DNA of 64,000 nt from Halocatena marina (GTDB lineage: Archaea; Halobacteriota; Halobacteria; Halobacteriales; Haloarculaceae), in contig NZ_CP109785.1 of the NCBI RefSeq assembly GCF_025913575.1, positions 2,356,001 to 2,420,000 on the forward strand, read 5' to 3'. Under the pieces are notes generated by a model, which worked only from the letters and a program-made list of their open reading frames with translations, searched no databases and had not been told where the DNA came from. Positions 44,125 through 53,674 of the stretch are shown in pieces (the stretch's first letter is position 1; every line of letters begins with the position of its first letter). A program made the translations under genes and the position numbers.

Positions 44125-45198
44125 ATGAGTACGCCTAATCCCGACGTGTATGAACAGGGACGCGGGATGGACGCGCACAATCAAGTGATGCGCGATATTC
44201 GTGCGCGCAATCAGCGCACCTACGATCCATCCGAACCGACCCGTGTCTGGCTCGATGAGGACAACACACCCGATGGTGTCTATCAGTCACTCACGATTAT
44301 CCTCAACACAGGCGGCTGTCGATGGGCTCGTGCCGGAGGCTGTACGATGTGTGGATACGTCGCCGAATCAGTCGAAGGCGGCACCGTCTCTCACGAGCTG
44401 CTGATGGAACAGATCGACGCGTGCCTCGAACACGAACGTGAGAACGCAGGAGACGAATCGTCCGATCTCATCAAGATCTATACGTCCGGATCGTTCCTCG
44501 ACGAGCGCGAAGTCCCCGCGACAACGCGTCAAGCTATCGCATCGACGTTTTCCGATCGAGAGCGCATTGTCGTCGAGAGTCTCCCTGATTTCGTCGAGCG
44601 AGAAAAGCTCACAGACTTCACCGAGGTCGGTCTCGACGTGGATGTCGCCGTCGGTCTCGAAACAGCAACCGACCGCGTTCGACACGACTGCGTGAACAAG
44701 TATTTCGACTTCGATGACTTCATCAAGGCAAGCGACGCAGCCGACGCGGCGGGAGCGGGCATCAAGGCGTATCTTCTCATGAAGCCTCCCTTCCTCAGCG
44801 AGCCAGAAGCCGTCGAAGACATGAAACGTTCCATCAGGCGCTGTGCCGAATACGCCCACACTGTCTCGATGAACCCGACGAACGTCCAACGCTACACGAT
44901 GGTCGAAGAGCTGTACCACGACGGCGGGTACCGCCCACCGTGGCTCTGGTCAGTCGCAGAAGTGTTGCAGGACACCACGGACGCCGACGCCATCGTTGTC
45001 TCTGATCCAGTCGGGCATGGCAGCGACCGCGGATCACACAACTGCGGCGAGTGCGATGATCGTGTACAAACCGCCATCAAAGATTTCAACCTACGCCAAG
45101 ACCCAACAGTGTTCGATCAAGTATCGTGTGAATGTGAGCTGACGTGGGATGCGATTATGGAGCGAGAAACGAGCTACGGAATGCCATTATCGCGGTGA
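44125..45198 (+). CDS. raSEA: Archaeosine synthase radical SAM subunit RaSEA
   Basis: 357 residues from ATG 44125. The unusual radical SAM cysteine motif is NTGGCRWARAGGCTMCGYVA, spaced C-x7-C-x2-C, as in RaSEA and not the common CxxxCxxC. Further features: IKIYTSGSFLDEREVP, VGLETATDRVRHDCVNKYFD, GIKAYLLMKPPFLSEPEAVE and a Cys set HNCGECDDRV plus SCECELTW that may hold extra metal. RaSEA works with ArcS to turn the lysine adduct of preQ0 in tRNA position 15 into archaeosine. ArcS itself is not in the window. Confidence 0.9.
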   Translation: MSTPNPDVYEQGRGMDAHNQVMRDIRARNQRTYDPSEPTRVWLDEDNTPDGVYQSLTIILNTGGCRWARAGGCTMCGYVAESVEGGTVSHELLMEQIDACLEHERENAGDESSDLIKIYTSGSFLDEREVPATTRQAIASTFSDRERIVVESLPDFVEREKLTDFTEVGLDVDVAVGLETATDRVRHDCVNKYFDFDDFIKASDAADAAGAGIKAYLLMKPPFLSEPEAVEDMKRSIRRCAEYAHTVSMNPTNVQRYTMVEELYHDGGYRPPWLWSVAEVLQDTTDADAIVVSDPVGHGSDRGSHNCGECDDRVQTAIKDFNLRQDPTVFDQVSCECELTWDAIMERETSYGMPLSR

Positions 45199-45257
45199 GT
45201 GATCACAATTGTAGAACTATCAGATTTAAGTTTTTCCGATTGAAATTGCTGTTATAG

Positions 45258-48200
45258 ATGGTCACGTCCGGTAGTACTGATGATCTCATCCGCTTACTGG
45301 AGCGACGAGTAGAGTTTCTGCGGTGTCTCGAATCGTCACCTCATCAGAAACCGGAGGTCGTCGAGGCGCTCGAGTGGTCGCGTTCGACTGTCGACCGCGC
45401 GCTCCGTGAACTCGAGCAGGCAGGCTTTGTCGAGCGGACGGGAGATGGATATGTAACGACGCTGGCCGGTCGACTGGCCACCATCGAGTACGACGAGTTC
45501 GTCGATCGGGTCAATAATGTTCTCGTTGCATCACCTCTCGTTGAAACCTTTCCCCGGGATACCCGCATTCCGCTTGAAGTGTTAACAGGCGTCGAGCGTG
45601 TTCCGACCGACGCACAGAGTTCGTTCGATATTCCAACGGCGGTTCGGTCTGTGATTGAATCAGCCGACCAGCTCACCGCCTTTCTCCCTGTTCTTGCGGA
45701 TCCGCTCTTGCTCGGGCTGTGTCAGTCACGTGTGGTAGAGGATACTCTCGATCTCGATCTCGTCGTCGGGCCAGATCTCTATGAAACACTTCACCAGCGC
45801 TTTCCGGGAACACTCGGACAGTTAGCCGATCACGGGGGAACGCTCATGCGTGCCGACCGATCACCACCGTGCTCTCTTTTCGTCGTGGAACGGTCGTCGG
45901 GTGAAAACGAAGCCATTGCTATCGCATACGACGGCGACACTCGTGCCGGAATATTCCGAAACGACACCGCCATTGCGTTTGCGCAGGCGCAGGAGTACGT
46001 AACCTCCGTCATCGAGTCAGCGACGGATGTCACAGAAGAGACAACAACGAATACTTCTGGTTCAGCAGTGCAACAGCGTCTTCCGGTGGCACAAACCACG
46101 GTTACCGAACATCACGGGCAGGTCGTCCTCGAACGGGAGGGATTCGTCGAGCTGACAGAGGAGTTTTTTGAGTCACGCGCACCCGGGCCACCGACGACCA
46201 GCTGGCGAACCGGTATCGACCTTGCAGAAATCGCGGCGGACCACGCCGTAGAACGGACACGTGAACGAAATGGCGAACGCCAGTCGCTCGTCGGTACAAT
46301 CCTCAATGGACTCAAAGAAGGCAACGATCACGCACTCATTGGACATCCTGGTTCGGGAAAAAGCACCGTCTGTAAGACGGTCGCCTACCGCTGGTACGAA
46401 GCTGGCTACGGAACCACACTGTATCGAAAGGAGGGAATGGGACAGGTGTTCGATAGTGCAACCGCACTCTGCAACCGTTTGCGCGAGTGTGATGGACACA
46501 CACTCATTGTCATCGAAGATGCGCTCTCAGCAGAAGCGAACGCCATCTTCCGCGTGATCGAAGCGTATCGTGACGATCCGACAGTGACCTTCCTCCTCGA
46601 ATCGCGTGAACACGAGTGGGACAATCCTTCGGTCCCCGAGCAGGAGACACACATCGATACCAACTGGAAAGAAACGATCGCACGCGTCGAAATGCCTGCT
46701 CTTGACGTGACCGAATGTGATCGACTCATCAGCCACTTCGAGACCGTGACCGGACGGCGAATCGATCTCGATGCCTCAGATCTACTCGATGGACACGAGG
46801 ATGACGACGATCCAGCGGCTCTCCTCGTAGTGTTGCACCGTCTTGCTCTCTCCGTCGATCCACTCGCATCGTTCAGAGCGATGACCTCGACAACGCTCAC
46901 AGAAGACGTACTACAGACCTATGACGATCTTCTGTCACTCGGTGACTGTGCGCTTGATGTCGGAGTGCTCGTTTCTCTCCTCAATGCAGCTGACATCGGC
47001 GTTTATCCCGGCTTCGTTTACGCGCTCACAGCTGACGATCATGATCGTAATCAGGAGATAATTGAAGAGGCACTGTCGTTGTTAAAAGGGCGCGTCGTTT
47101 TCGAACCATCCGATTCAGAGGATGGAACACGACCGTACCGCACGGTTCACGAGTCGTGGTCTGTACTGTTCCTCCAACAACTGTACAACAGAGGTCACGA
47201 ACAGCAAAAACAACGAGCAACAGAACGGTTCGACCGCGTCGTTACCGCTCTTTTATCGTTGGCCGATGACGAAACTCGCCGCGTGCGTATTGACTGGGAA
47301 TTCGCTGGGACATCACCAGTCATCAAAGAGATCTCTGCTGATCCACAAGGATGGGCAGACACGACGATCGAGCGGCTATTTTCCCTCGGTCTCTCTCACT
47401 CCACGCTCGTTCCGTTGTTCGGTGCGGGCTCTGACACGAAAATCAACCTCCCAGAGGTCTGCTCGGACGAGATGGAGATTCACTGCACCGAGTGGCGAGG
47501 AAAAATGTCTCTGTATGCTGGCAACTTCGACGATGCCGACCGCGAATTCGAGCATCTCGCTGACCTTGCGAGTGATGAAACGAGGGACACGACCGAAACA
47601 CTCCACGCAAGGAGCCTCAAACACAGGGGAACGGTCGCATTTCGTCGGAGTGAGTTCGACGAAGCCGAGCAGTTTTACGAACGGAGTTATTCGGCGTATC
47701 TCGCGGCCGGCGATGAACAGGGTGAGCTCGATGCGATCAACAATCTCGGAATCATCGCGTGGTCGCGTGGTGATCTCGACGAAGCGAAAACGTATCTCCA
47801 GACGTGTCTCGATCGCTATCGTGAACTAGACAACCACAGCGCCGAAACGGACGCGCGATTCAATCTCGCAACGGTACTCGATTCGAAAGGTGATCTCGAT
47901 GCTGCTGTCGATCACTATCGCGCCTGTCTCGACTACTACCGATCGATCGGGAACCATCGTTCAGAAGCGGATACACTCAACAACCTCGGTGTCCTCAATC
48001 GAAAGCGCGCCGACTTAGACGCGGCAGAACGCTGTCTCAAACAGGCACTCGATACGTACCGGGATATTGGCGACGATGTTGGAGAGGCGAACAGCTTACA
48101 CAGTCTCGGGCACGTTGTCCAACTCCGCGGCGAATTCGACCGTTCGATCGAATTCCACGAACGTAGTCTCGAACGCTATCAGGAGCTCGGCGACACGCAG

Positions 48201-48836
48201 GGAATGGCACAATGCCTCAACGACCGCGGCACCGTCGACCGCCAGCGGGGTGATCTCGCGGCCGCCAGACGACGCTACGAACGCAGCCACGATCTCCGGT
48301 GCGACATCGGAGATCGTCTCGGAGTCGCTGAGTCGCTTTTCAATCTTGGATCCGTTGCGCGCCTCGAAGGACACCTCGATACCGCCGTGGACCACATCGA
48401 GCGCAGCCTCGAGTGTTATCAAGAACGCGGTGACGTGCGCGGTGTGGCCAACTGTCTCCGACTACTCGGCACAATAAACCGTGATAAGAGCCGGTTTGAG
48501 ACGGCCGAGGCGCAACTCGCTGCGAGCCTCGAACGGACACACGAAAGCGGTGACAGAATTGGTGAAGCCCGAACACTCACACAACAGGGAATAGTTGCCG
48601 AGGAACGACAGAACTTCGAACGTGCCCAAGAGCGCTACGAAACCGCACTCTCGATGTTCCGTGATATCGGAGCGATTCCCGACGCTATCGAGACGTGCCA
48701 CCATCTCGCCAACGTCGCTACCGCGCTCGATGATATGGATGCAGTACTCGAATATCGCGAGACAGCGGCCGAGCTCGTCGAAAAAACAGGATTCGACAGC
48801 GGAGAAGCGAAGACGATGTTGGACGAAGACCGATAA
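45258..48836 (+). CDS. Fused FilR1-type HTH sensor, STAND-like NTPase and TPR protein
   Basis: 1192 residues. Residues about 8-75: winged helix (VEALEWSRSTVDRALRELEQ, FVERTGDGYVTTLAGRLA). Residues about 120-260: a FilR1/DUF1724-like ligand domain as in archaeal two-domain regulators (FLPVLADPLLLGLCQSRVVE, LMRADRSPPCSLFVV, AGIFRNDTAIAFAQAQEYV). Residues about 345-480: P-loop NTPase with Walker A GHPGSGKST near residue 362 and Walker B TLIVIEDALS near 415, then STAND-type helices with LSLGDCALDVGVLVSLLNAA. From about residue 770 to the end: about ten TPR repeats of exactly 40 residues, each with LNNLG and Gxx(D/G)-type turns. The layout resembles MalT-type signal receptors, but with an N-terminal DNA-binding part. 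I know no described protein with this architecture. Confidence 0.8.
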   Translation: MVTSGSTDDLIRLLERRVEFLRCLESSPHQKPEVVEALEWSRSTVDRALRELEQAGFVERTGDGYVTTLAGRLATIEYDEFVDRVNNVLVASPLVETFPRDTRIPLEVLTGVERVPTDAQSSFDIPTAVRSVIESADQLTAFLPVLADPLLLGLCQSRVVEDTLDLDLVVGPDLYETLHQRFPGTLGQLADHGGTLMRADRSPPCSLFVVERSSGENEAIAIAYDGDTRAGIFRNDTAIAFAQAQEYVTSVIESATDVTEETTTNTSGSAVQQRLPVAQTTVTEHHGQVVLEREGFVELTEEFFESRAPGPPTTSWRTGIDLAEIAADHAVERTRERNGERQSLVGTILNGLKEGNDHALIGHPGSGKSTVCKTVAYRWYEAGYGTTLYRKEGMGQVFDSATALCNRLRECDGHTLIVIEDALSAEANAIFRVIEAYRDDPTVTFLLESREHEWDNPSVPEQETHIDTNWKETIARVEMPALDVTECDRLISHFETVTGRRIDLDASDLLDGHEDDDDPAALLVVLHRLALSVDPLASFRAMTSTTLTEDVLQTYDDLLSLGDCALDVGVLVSLLNAADIGVYPGFVYALTADDHDRNQEIIEEALSLLKGRVVFEPSDSEDGTRPYRTVHESWSVLFLQQLYNRGHEQQKQRATERFDRVVTALLSLADDETRRVRIDWEFAGTSPVIKEISADPQGWADTTIERLFSLGLSHSTLVPLFGAGSDTKINLPEVCSDEMEIHCTEWRGKMSLYAGNFDDADREFEHLADLASDETRDTTETLHARSLKHRGTVAFRRSEFDEAEQFYERSYSAYLAAGDEQGELDAINNLGIIAWSRGDLDEAKTYLQTCLDRYRELDNHSAETDARFNLATVLDSKGDLDAAVDHYRACLDYYRSIGNHRSEADTLNNLGVLNRKRADLDAAERCLKQALDTYRDIGDDVGEANSLHSLGHVVQLRGEFDRSIEFHERSLERYQELGDTQGMAQCLNDRGTVDRQRGDLAAARRRYERSHDLRCDIGDRLGVAESLFNLGSVARLEGHLDTAVDHIERSLECYQERGDVRGVANCLRLLGTINRDKSRFETAEAQLAASLERTHESGDRIGEARTLTQQGIVAEERQNFERAQERYETALSMFRDIGAIPDAIETCHHLANVATALDDMDAVLEYRETAAELVEKTGFDSGEAKTMLDEDR

Positions 48837-48866
48837 ACCTACTGAGATACTGTTAGCACAGCAGTT

Positions 48867-49556
48867 TCACGATGGCGTACTGGCTACCTTGAATCCGTTG
48901 AGGACGCCTTGTCCATCAGTTCCATGCAGTTCTGGGAGCGCTGCACGCTCAGGGTGAGGCATCAACACCGCCGTGGTGTCGCGCTTGCCACTGACACCAG
49001 CGACGTTGTCGGTCGACCCATTCGGATTTGCACTGTCGGTGACCGCTCCGTCCGCGTCACAGTACCGAAAGAGGATTCGATTCTCGTCTTTTAGCTCCGC
49101 TAGCCGGTCGTCCGTGATCTCGAAACGACCCTCACCGTGAGCGATTGGGAGAGAGATAACGTCACCCTGCTCAAACGCGCTCGTCCACGGCGTCTGGTCG
49201 TTCTCGATCCGGAGATGAACGCGCTCGCACTGAAAACGCGCGCTCTCGTTCGTGGTGAACGCTCCAGGCGTCAATCCCGTCTCACAGCCGATTTGTGCGC
49301 CATTGCAGATACCAAGGACAGGGACACCATTCTCGGCCTGTTCTCGGACAGCACTCATCGCGGGAGAGCGAGCAGCCATCGCACCGGCACGGAGGTAATC
49401 GCCGTAGGAAAATCCACCCGGAAGGAGGATTCCATCGGTTTCGTCGGGGAGTTCATCTTCGTGCCAGACACGTTTGGCCGTCAACCCGAGCTGTGAAAGC
49501 GCTCGGACGGCATCACGATCGCAGTTGCTCCCACCGAACTGCAAGACAGCAATCAT
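48867..49556 (-). CDS. purQ: Phosphoribosylformylglycinamidine synthase glutaminase subunit PurQ
   Basis: 229 residues. Class I glutamine amidotransferase: IAVLQFGGSNCDRDAVRALS, LLPGGFSYGDYLRAGAMAA, and the nucleophile Cys in PVLGICNGAQIGCETGLTPG, then LPIAHGEGRFEI with the catalytic His and a late HPERAALPEL with the Glu-associated His. It releases ammonia from glutamine for PurL in step four of purine synthesis. Its ATG overlaps the purS stop by 4 bp. A Gly/Asn/Ser-rich insert (TDSANPNGSTDNVAGV) near residue 180 is a variable loop. PurL is not in the window. Confidence 0.95.
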   Translation of the reverse strand: MIAVLQFGGSNCDRDAVRALSQLGLTAKRVWHEDELPDETDGILLPGGFSYGDYLRAGAMAARSPAMSAVREQAENGVPVLGICNGAQIGCETGLTPGAFTTNESARFQCERVHLRIENDQTPWTSAFEQGDVISLPIAHGEGRFEITDDRLAELKDENRILFRYCDADGAVTDSANPNGSTDNVAGVSGKRDTTAVLMPHPERAALPELHGTDGQGVLNGFKVASTPS

Positions 49557-49804
49557 CGCTCCTCGACCACAGCTTCGTAGTCGTGAATGGTGGGATTCGC
49601 AAGGAGACGCTCCGCCATCTCCTCGGCACGTCTGACAGCAGCCTCACTCGATTCAGCTTCGAGATCGATTTCGAATCGGTCCGCAGTGCGAAGCTCCTCT
49701 AACTCGAACCCGAGACGGGAAAGCGCACGTTTCGTTGTCTCTGCCTCTGGATCGAGGACACCCCGCTTGAGACGGACGGTCACAGTCGCCGTATACGCGG
49801 CCAT
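49553..49804 (-). CDS. purS: Phosphoribosylformylglycinamidine synthase subunit PurS
   Basis: 83 residues, normal for PurS. The ferredoxin-like small subunit is recognised by AYTATVTVRLKRGVLDPEAE, TKRALSRLGFELEELRTAD and AEEMAERLLANPTIHDYEA. It bridges PurQ and PurL in the FGAM synthase complex of archaea and Gram-positive bacteria. Its stop overlaps the purQ start (ATGA), so the two are translated together. Confidence 0.95.
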   Translation of the reverse strand: MAAYTATVTVRLKRGVLDPEAETTKRALSRLGFELEELRTADRFEIDLEAESSEAAVRRAEEMAERLLANPTIHDYEAVVEER

Positions 49805-49990
49805 TGGATACGACTCGGTGATGATGGGTCAAATGGATTGCCATCTCTCCGTCGAGTCTTCCAGTAAGACGAACCGAACCGACTAGCAGCCACTAAACAC
49901 AGAAAACAACGATGTGCGGTCACTACAAATCCACTAACATCAGTACTGTCGATCAGTGACTGGAGAAGTCGGTGCCGACCCATCAGAGGG

Positions 49991-50821
49991 TTAATCGTAG
50001 ATGTCGTAGTAGTCCAGAATGCCACCGACAATCTTCTTCTGCCAGCTGACTCGTGCCTTCTTGTTTACGTTTTCGAATGTCTCAACGATGAACGACGGAA
50101 TTCCTGCCTCATAGGCGGCCTTTTCCGCGAGCAGTCCGTTCGGCGCGCGATTTGGCCCACTGATAGGCCCAGTACCAAACTTGAGTTTCTGACTACCGAT
50201 TGTTCTGTTCGCACGCTTGAGACCCAACGAAGCGGCATCAGAGGTGTTTCGTCCGGGCGAGCTGAAGACTGTTTGTCCCACACCCGATGGGTATTTGTTA
50301 CGGATACCGCGCGATTCCTGAAGCGTCAACAAAATATCTGGATCAGCCGCAGAAACCGCATTCCAGATCGATTGCGCGAGCTTCGTGGACGGAAGTTGAC
50401 CGAATCTGAATTTCCGGTTCAGGTCACCGAGATCGTTCCCACGAGTGTTGTTCTCGATAGCAACCGGATTTGCTTCGGGAAGTACTACGATCTGTCCGGC
50501 ATCTGGACTCCAGTTCGTAATACTGTGTGACGCAATGACTCCAGCCTCCTCATCCCCATGAAGACCACCAACAACGAACGCTGTTGGTCCCTCCACACCG
50601 CTGTCAATGATCTCAATGTCGAGATCAACATCGATCGCATTGGACAGATCTGGGAGATCGATCGGCAGTGTGTGCTCTTTTGTACCCTTATCACGGCGAG
50701 TACACGCATTTTTGAGTCCTCCAGCACCCGTTGCCTTCACCCGACTGACACTCACGATTCCGGCTCCGACTGCGGCTGCTGTTGCTAAGAATGCCCGTCT
50801 ACCGTGCCGTGCCCCTGGCAT
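49991..50821 (-). CDS. Tat-exported aspartoacylase/M14-like protein missing a zinc ligand
   Basis: 276 residues. Tat signal at the N-terminus (GRRAFLATAAAVGAGIVSVS), so it works outside the cytoplasm. The mature part matches succinylglutamate desuccinylase/aspartoacylase and zinc carboxypeptidases: VVGGLHGDEEAGVIAS (HxxE), NDLGDLNRKFRFG (NR). The third zinc ligand, normally the His of a DLHE segment, is Gln here: DPDILLTLQESRG (codon CAG). The C-terminal FIVETFENVNKK holds a glutamate that could serve as general base. With one zinc ligand missing it may be a pseudoenzyme or use water-mediated coordination. Confidence 0.7.
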   Translation of the reverse strand: MPGARHGRRAFLATAAAVGAGIVSVSRVKATGAGGLKNACTRRDKGTKEHTLPIDLPDLSNAIDVDLDIEIIDSGVEGPTAFVVGGLHGDEEAGVIASHSITNWSPDAGQIVVLPEANPVAIENNTRGNDLGDLNRKFRFGQLPSTKLAQSIWNAVSAADPDILLTLQESRGIRNKYPSGVGQTVFSSPGRNTSDAASLGLKRANRTIGSQKLKFGTGPISGPNRAPNGLLAEKAAYEAGIPSFIVETFENVNKKARVSWQKKIVGGILDYYDIYD

Positions 50822-51009
50822 ATAGGAATAATTCTACCAACACAGCCTTAAAACTTTGTGAATAGGTGTGTAAATGGTTGAATTGTAGTAACTAAATGGA
50901 ATAAGCAAATGAATCATTGATAGAATATGATAAAGATCGATGATTTTGTGTGATTATACGTGCGTCTCCCGACTACAACAGTTGGAGAACATTGTCTACT
51001 GAGCCACCG

Positions 51010-52029
51010 TCACAGTTCTTCGATCGTTTCGATAGCCGCTGAAAGCGGTGGTGCATCGAACAATTCCCGATCGAGATAGCGGTTTGCTCCTGCAGTGTAG
51101 AGATCAGAGACCGCATCGATGACGTCCTGTTCGAGCGGTTGTGGTTCGACGCTGCAGATCGTCCGCCAATCGGCGATATCGCGGTCGATCGCATCTTGTT
51201 TTGCCTGATTGACAGCATCGATCCAGTCGGACTGTGTACGTTTGTGGTACTGTCGGAGCACCTCTTTCGAGAGTTGCTGTTCCTCGTAGGAAAAGCGATT
51301 CTCATCAAACGTTCCAGCGACATCGGCAACGCGGATCTCGCCGTCGTAATACAGACACTCGATCTTCCCGTCCTCGTGGTGAAGCCCTACTTCGCTGGCG
51401 TGTTGTGTGATGATCTCGTTTACGTCTTGTGCGATCGATTCGAGATCGTCAACATCTGCTTGTCCCGCGATGTGATCGGCTTCCTCCTGTGAGAGCTGTC
51501 GATCCGACTCCTCGTATTTTGTCGTAAATTCGATGACCGGTTCGGGGAGATCAACCGACTCATCGGGCCACTGTTCCTGATCGAGACCGACTTCCTCTGG
51601 TGTGGTTCTCGATCGGAGACTCGATCCGACAGGTACCCGATTTCGGAAGACGATTTCTAACGGTATGAGGTAGTTCTCTCCTGCTGCTGCGTGGAACGCA
51701 TCGTAGTCGTACTGCTGGCCTTCATGAGGTAATTCAGGAACACGGGTGAGATCAATGGCCATCTCTCGCGGAGGACGGGTGACCGTATCGAGACTCGATG
51801 GCCCACCCTTATCGAGCACGCCACGATAATGGGTCTCGATGCCGTCAGCCTCAAGCAGTTCGAAGGTAGCCGCACCCATCACACAAAGGCTCTCGCCCTT
51901 CTCTGGGATCTGGTCGGGCATCGTTCCCCAATCGAAGACTGAATAGTCGTCGGTGAAGACGAACCACCCGCGTCCGAGGCGGTCCGGCGTCGCCGCCTTG
52001 TCGACGCGGAAATCCTTAACGCTCGTCAT
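51010..52029 (-). CDS. purC: Phosphoribosylaminoimidazole-succinocarboxamide synthase PurC
   Basis: 339 residues from the ATG complement of 52027-52029 (MTSVKDFRVDKAATPDRLGR). Family segments: GWFVFTDDYSVFDWGTMPDQ, ETHYRGVLDKGGPSSLDTV and LIPLEIVFRNRVPVGSSLRS for substrate phosphate binding, then VGLHHEDGKIECLYYDGEIR. The N-terminal ordering is that of the longer archaeal/halobacterial SAICAR synthase form, about 340 residues versus 240 in E. coli. It condenses CAIR with aspartate in purine synthesis. purS-purQ lie about 1.2 kb downstream on the same strand, with the exported M14-like gene in between. Confidence 0.9.
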   Translation of the reverse strand: MTSVKDFRVDKAATPDRLGRGWFVFTDDYSVFDWGTMPDQIPEKGESLCVMGAATFELLEADGIETHYRGVLDKGGPSSLDTVTRPPREMAIDLTRVPELPHEGQQYDYDAFHAAAGENYLIPLEIVFRNRVPVGSSLRSRTTPEEVGLDQEQWPDESVDLPEPVIEFTTKYEESDRQLSQEEADHIAGQADVDDLESIAQDVNEIITQHASEVGLHHEDGKIECLYYDGEIRVADVAGTFDENRFSYEEQQLSKEVLRQYHKRTQSDWIDAVNQAKQDAIDRDIADWRTICSVEPQPLEQDVIDAVSDLYTAGANRYLDRELFDAPPLSAAIETIEEL

Positions 52030-52303
52030 ACCGATCCTTTTATCGGGAATCACTAATCGATTTCTATCGTTCAAACGCATCAGTGCGCGATAAGTGTTAT
52101 CTCCAGATAGTTTCGTGTGTGGAATAACGAGATCGATTGGCTGCTGACGGGAGAGGACATGGTGTGCGTTAGAATGATAAGAATAGATTATCTGCCATGA
52201 ACTGATGCCTTCACCACTAGTGCGTGATCTGAAGATGCTCGAACCGGAGCCGAGTGTCCGTAGTTCAGAGGGGTTTTAGTCATTCGGGGAACCATCGTCA
52301 GCA

Positions 52304-53674
52304 ATGGTTGAGAACAGACCGACGAACGTTCCGGACCCAAACGAGTTCGACTTTGCGTACAGGGCTGAAACCGATCAGTCATTCGAAAACGCCCTCGAAA
52401 AGGCCCGGAGTGGCGAGCGTCTCTCTATCGATGACGGTGTCGAGCTTCTCACGACCGGTACGGAGTTCGACGGCATCGATCTGGAGCGAAAAGAGCGTGT
52501 TCTCGAAGCCGCAGATCGTCGCCGAGCCGAAGTCGTCGGAGAAGAGGTGACGTTTGTGGCAAATCTCAACAACAACGTAACCACTGCGTGTAACACCGGC
52601 TGTCTGTTTTGCAATTTCAAAGATCCAGCTGGTGAGTTCGAGTCCGAAGGAGACAGAAGAACGGACGGCTTCACAAAGACGCCTGATGAGTCGCGTCGCA
52701 TCGTCGAAAACGCAATCGACCGTGGGATCTACGAAGTCTGTTCAGTCAGTGGGCTCCATCCCGCGCTCGCACTCGATGCGGAGCACCGAGAGATCCTCAA
52801 AGCAAACGGTGGGCCAAACTACAAACCAGCCAGTGCGTACCGGATCGACCCAACGACGTATATCGAGCAGATTTCGGCAATGAGTGTGGGTGATATCCAC
52901 GTCCACTCGATGACACCAGAGGAAGCCGCCCACGCAAAGCGTGGCACCGAGTGGTCGTACGAACACGTCTACAAGCGATTGTGTGATGCTGGTCTCGATT
53001 CTGTGCCGGGGACCGCAGCAGAAATTCTCGTCGACGAGGTGCGCGATGTCATCTGTCCGAACAAGATCAATACGGACGATTGGCTCGCTGCGATGAGTGC
53101 AAGCGCGTCGGTCGGACTGGACACAACTGCGACCATCATGTACGGACACGTCGAAAACGAGATGCACCGCATCATGCATCTCGATCGAGTACGCGAGCTA
53201 CAGGATCGCACCGGTGCGATTACCGAATTTGTCCCGCTCTCGTTCATCCACTACGATACGCCGTTGTACGATGAAGGGATGGTGACTGCGGGTGCAACGA
53301 GAGACGAGGACGAGCTGATGATCGCCGTCTCGCGCCTGTATCTCGACTCCATCGAAAACATCCAGTCATCGTGGGTGAAGTTTGGCGATGAGCTTGGTCT
53401 GAAGCTCCTCTCATGCGGTGCAAACGACTTCATGGGCACCATTCTCTCCGAAGAAATCACGAAACGTGCTGGCGGCCAATTCGGTGAGTTCCGATCCGTC
53501 AGCGAGTACGTGGAGATGATCACCTCAATCGGCCGTATCCCCGTTGAGCGCTCGACAGACTACCGCAAACAACGGATTATCGATCCCGAGGAGCGACCGA
53601 TGGGGCCGATGCTCGGCCCAGCGGCCGACGGAACACCACTACTTGACGACTACAGCGTAGTGGCTGATGATTGA
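52304..53674 (+). CDS. cofH: Fo synthase subunit 2, CofH
   Basis: 456 residues from ATG 52304. Radical SAM cysteines NNNVTTACNTGCLFCNFKDP (C-x3-C-x2-C), then GIYEVCSVSGLHPALALDAE, HVHSMTPEEAAHAKRGTEW, LCDAGLDSVPGTAAEILVDE and MYGHVENEMHRIMHLDRVRE. This is CofH, which joins tyrosine to 5-amino-6-ribitylaminouracil on the way to Fo, the chromophore of F420. It is about 60 residues longer than methanogen CofH, mainly at the N-terminus, as in haloarchaea. cofG and cofC lie 2.3-4 kb further on, on the other strand. Confidence 0.93.
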   Translation: MVENRPTNVPDPNEFDFAYRAETDQSFENALEKARSGERLSIDDGVELLTTGTEFDGIDLERKERVLEAADRRRAEVVGEEVTFVANLNNNVTTACNTGCLFCNFKDPAGEFESEGDRRTDGFTKTPDESRRIVENAIDRGIYEVCSVSGLHPALALDAEHREILKANGGPNYKPASAYRIDPTTYIEQISAMSVGDIHVHSMTPEEAAHAKRGTEWSYEHVYKRLCDAGLDSVPGTAAEILVDEVRDVICPNKINTDDWLAAMSASASVGLDTTATIMYGHVENEMHRIMHLDRVRELQDRTGAITEFVPLSFIHYDTPLYDEGMVTAGATRDEDELMIAVSRLYLDSIENIQSSWVKFGDELGLKLLSCGANDFMGTILSEEITKRAGGQFGEFRSVSEYVEMITSIGRIPVERSTDYRKQRIIDPEERPMGPMLGPAADGTPLLDDYSVVADD

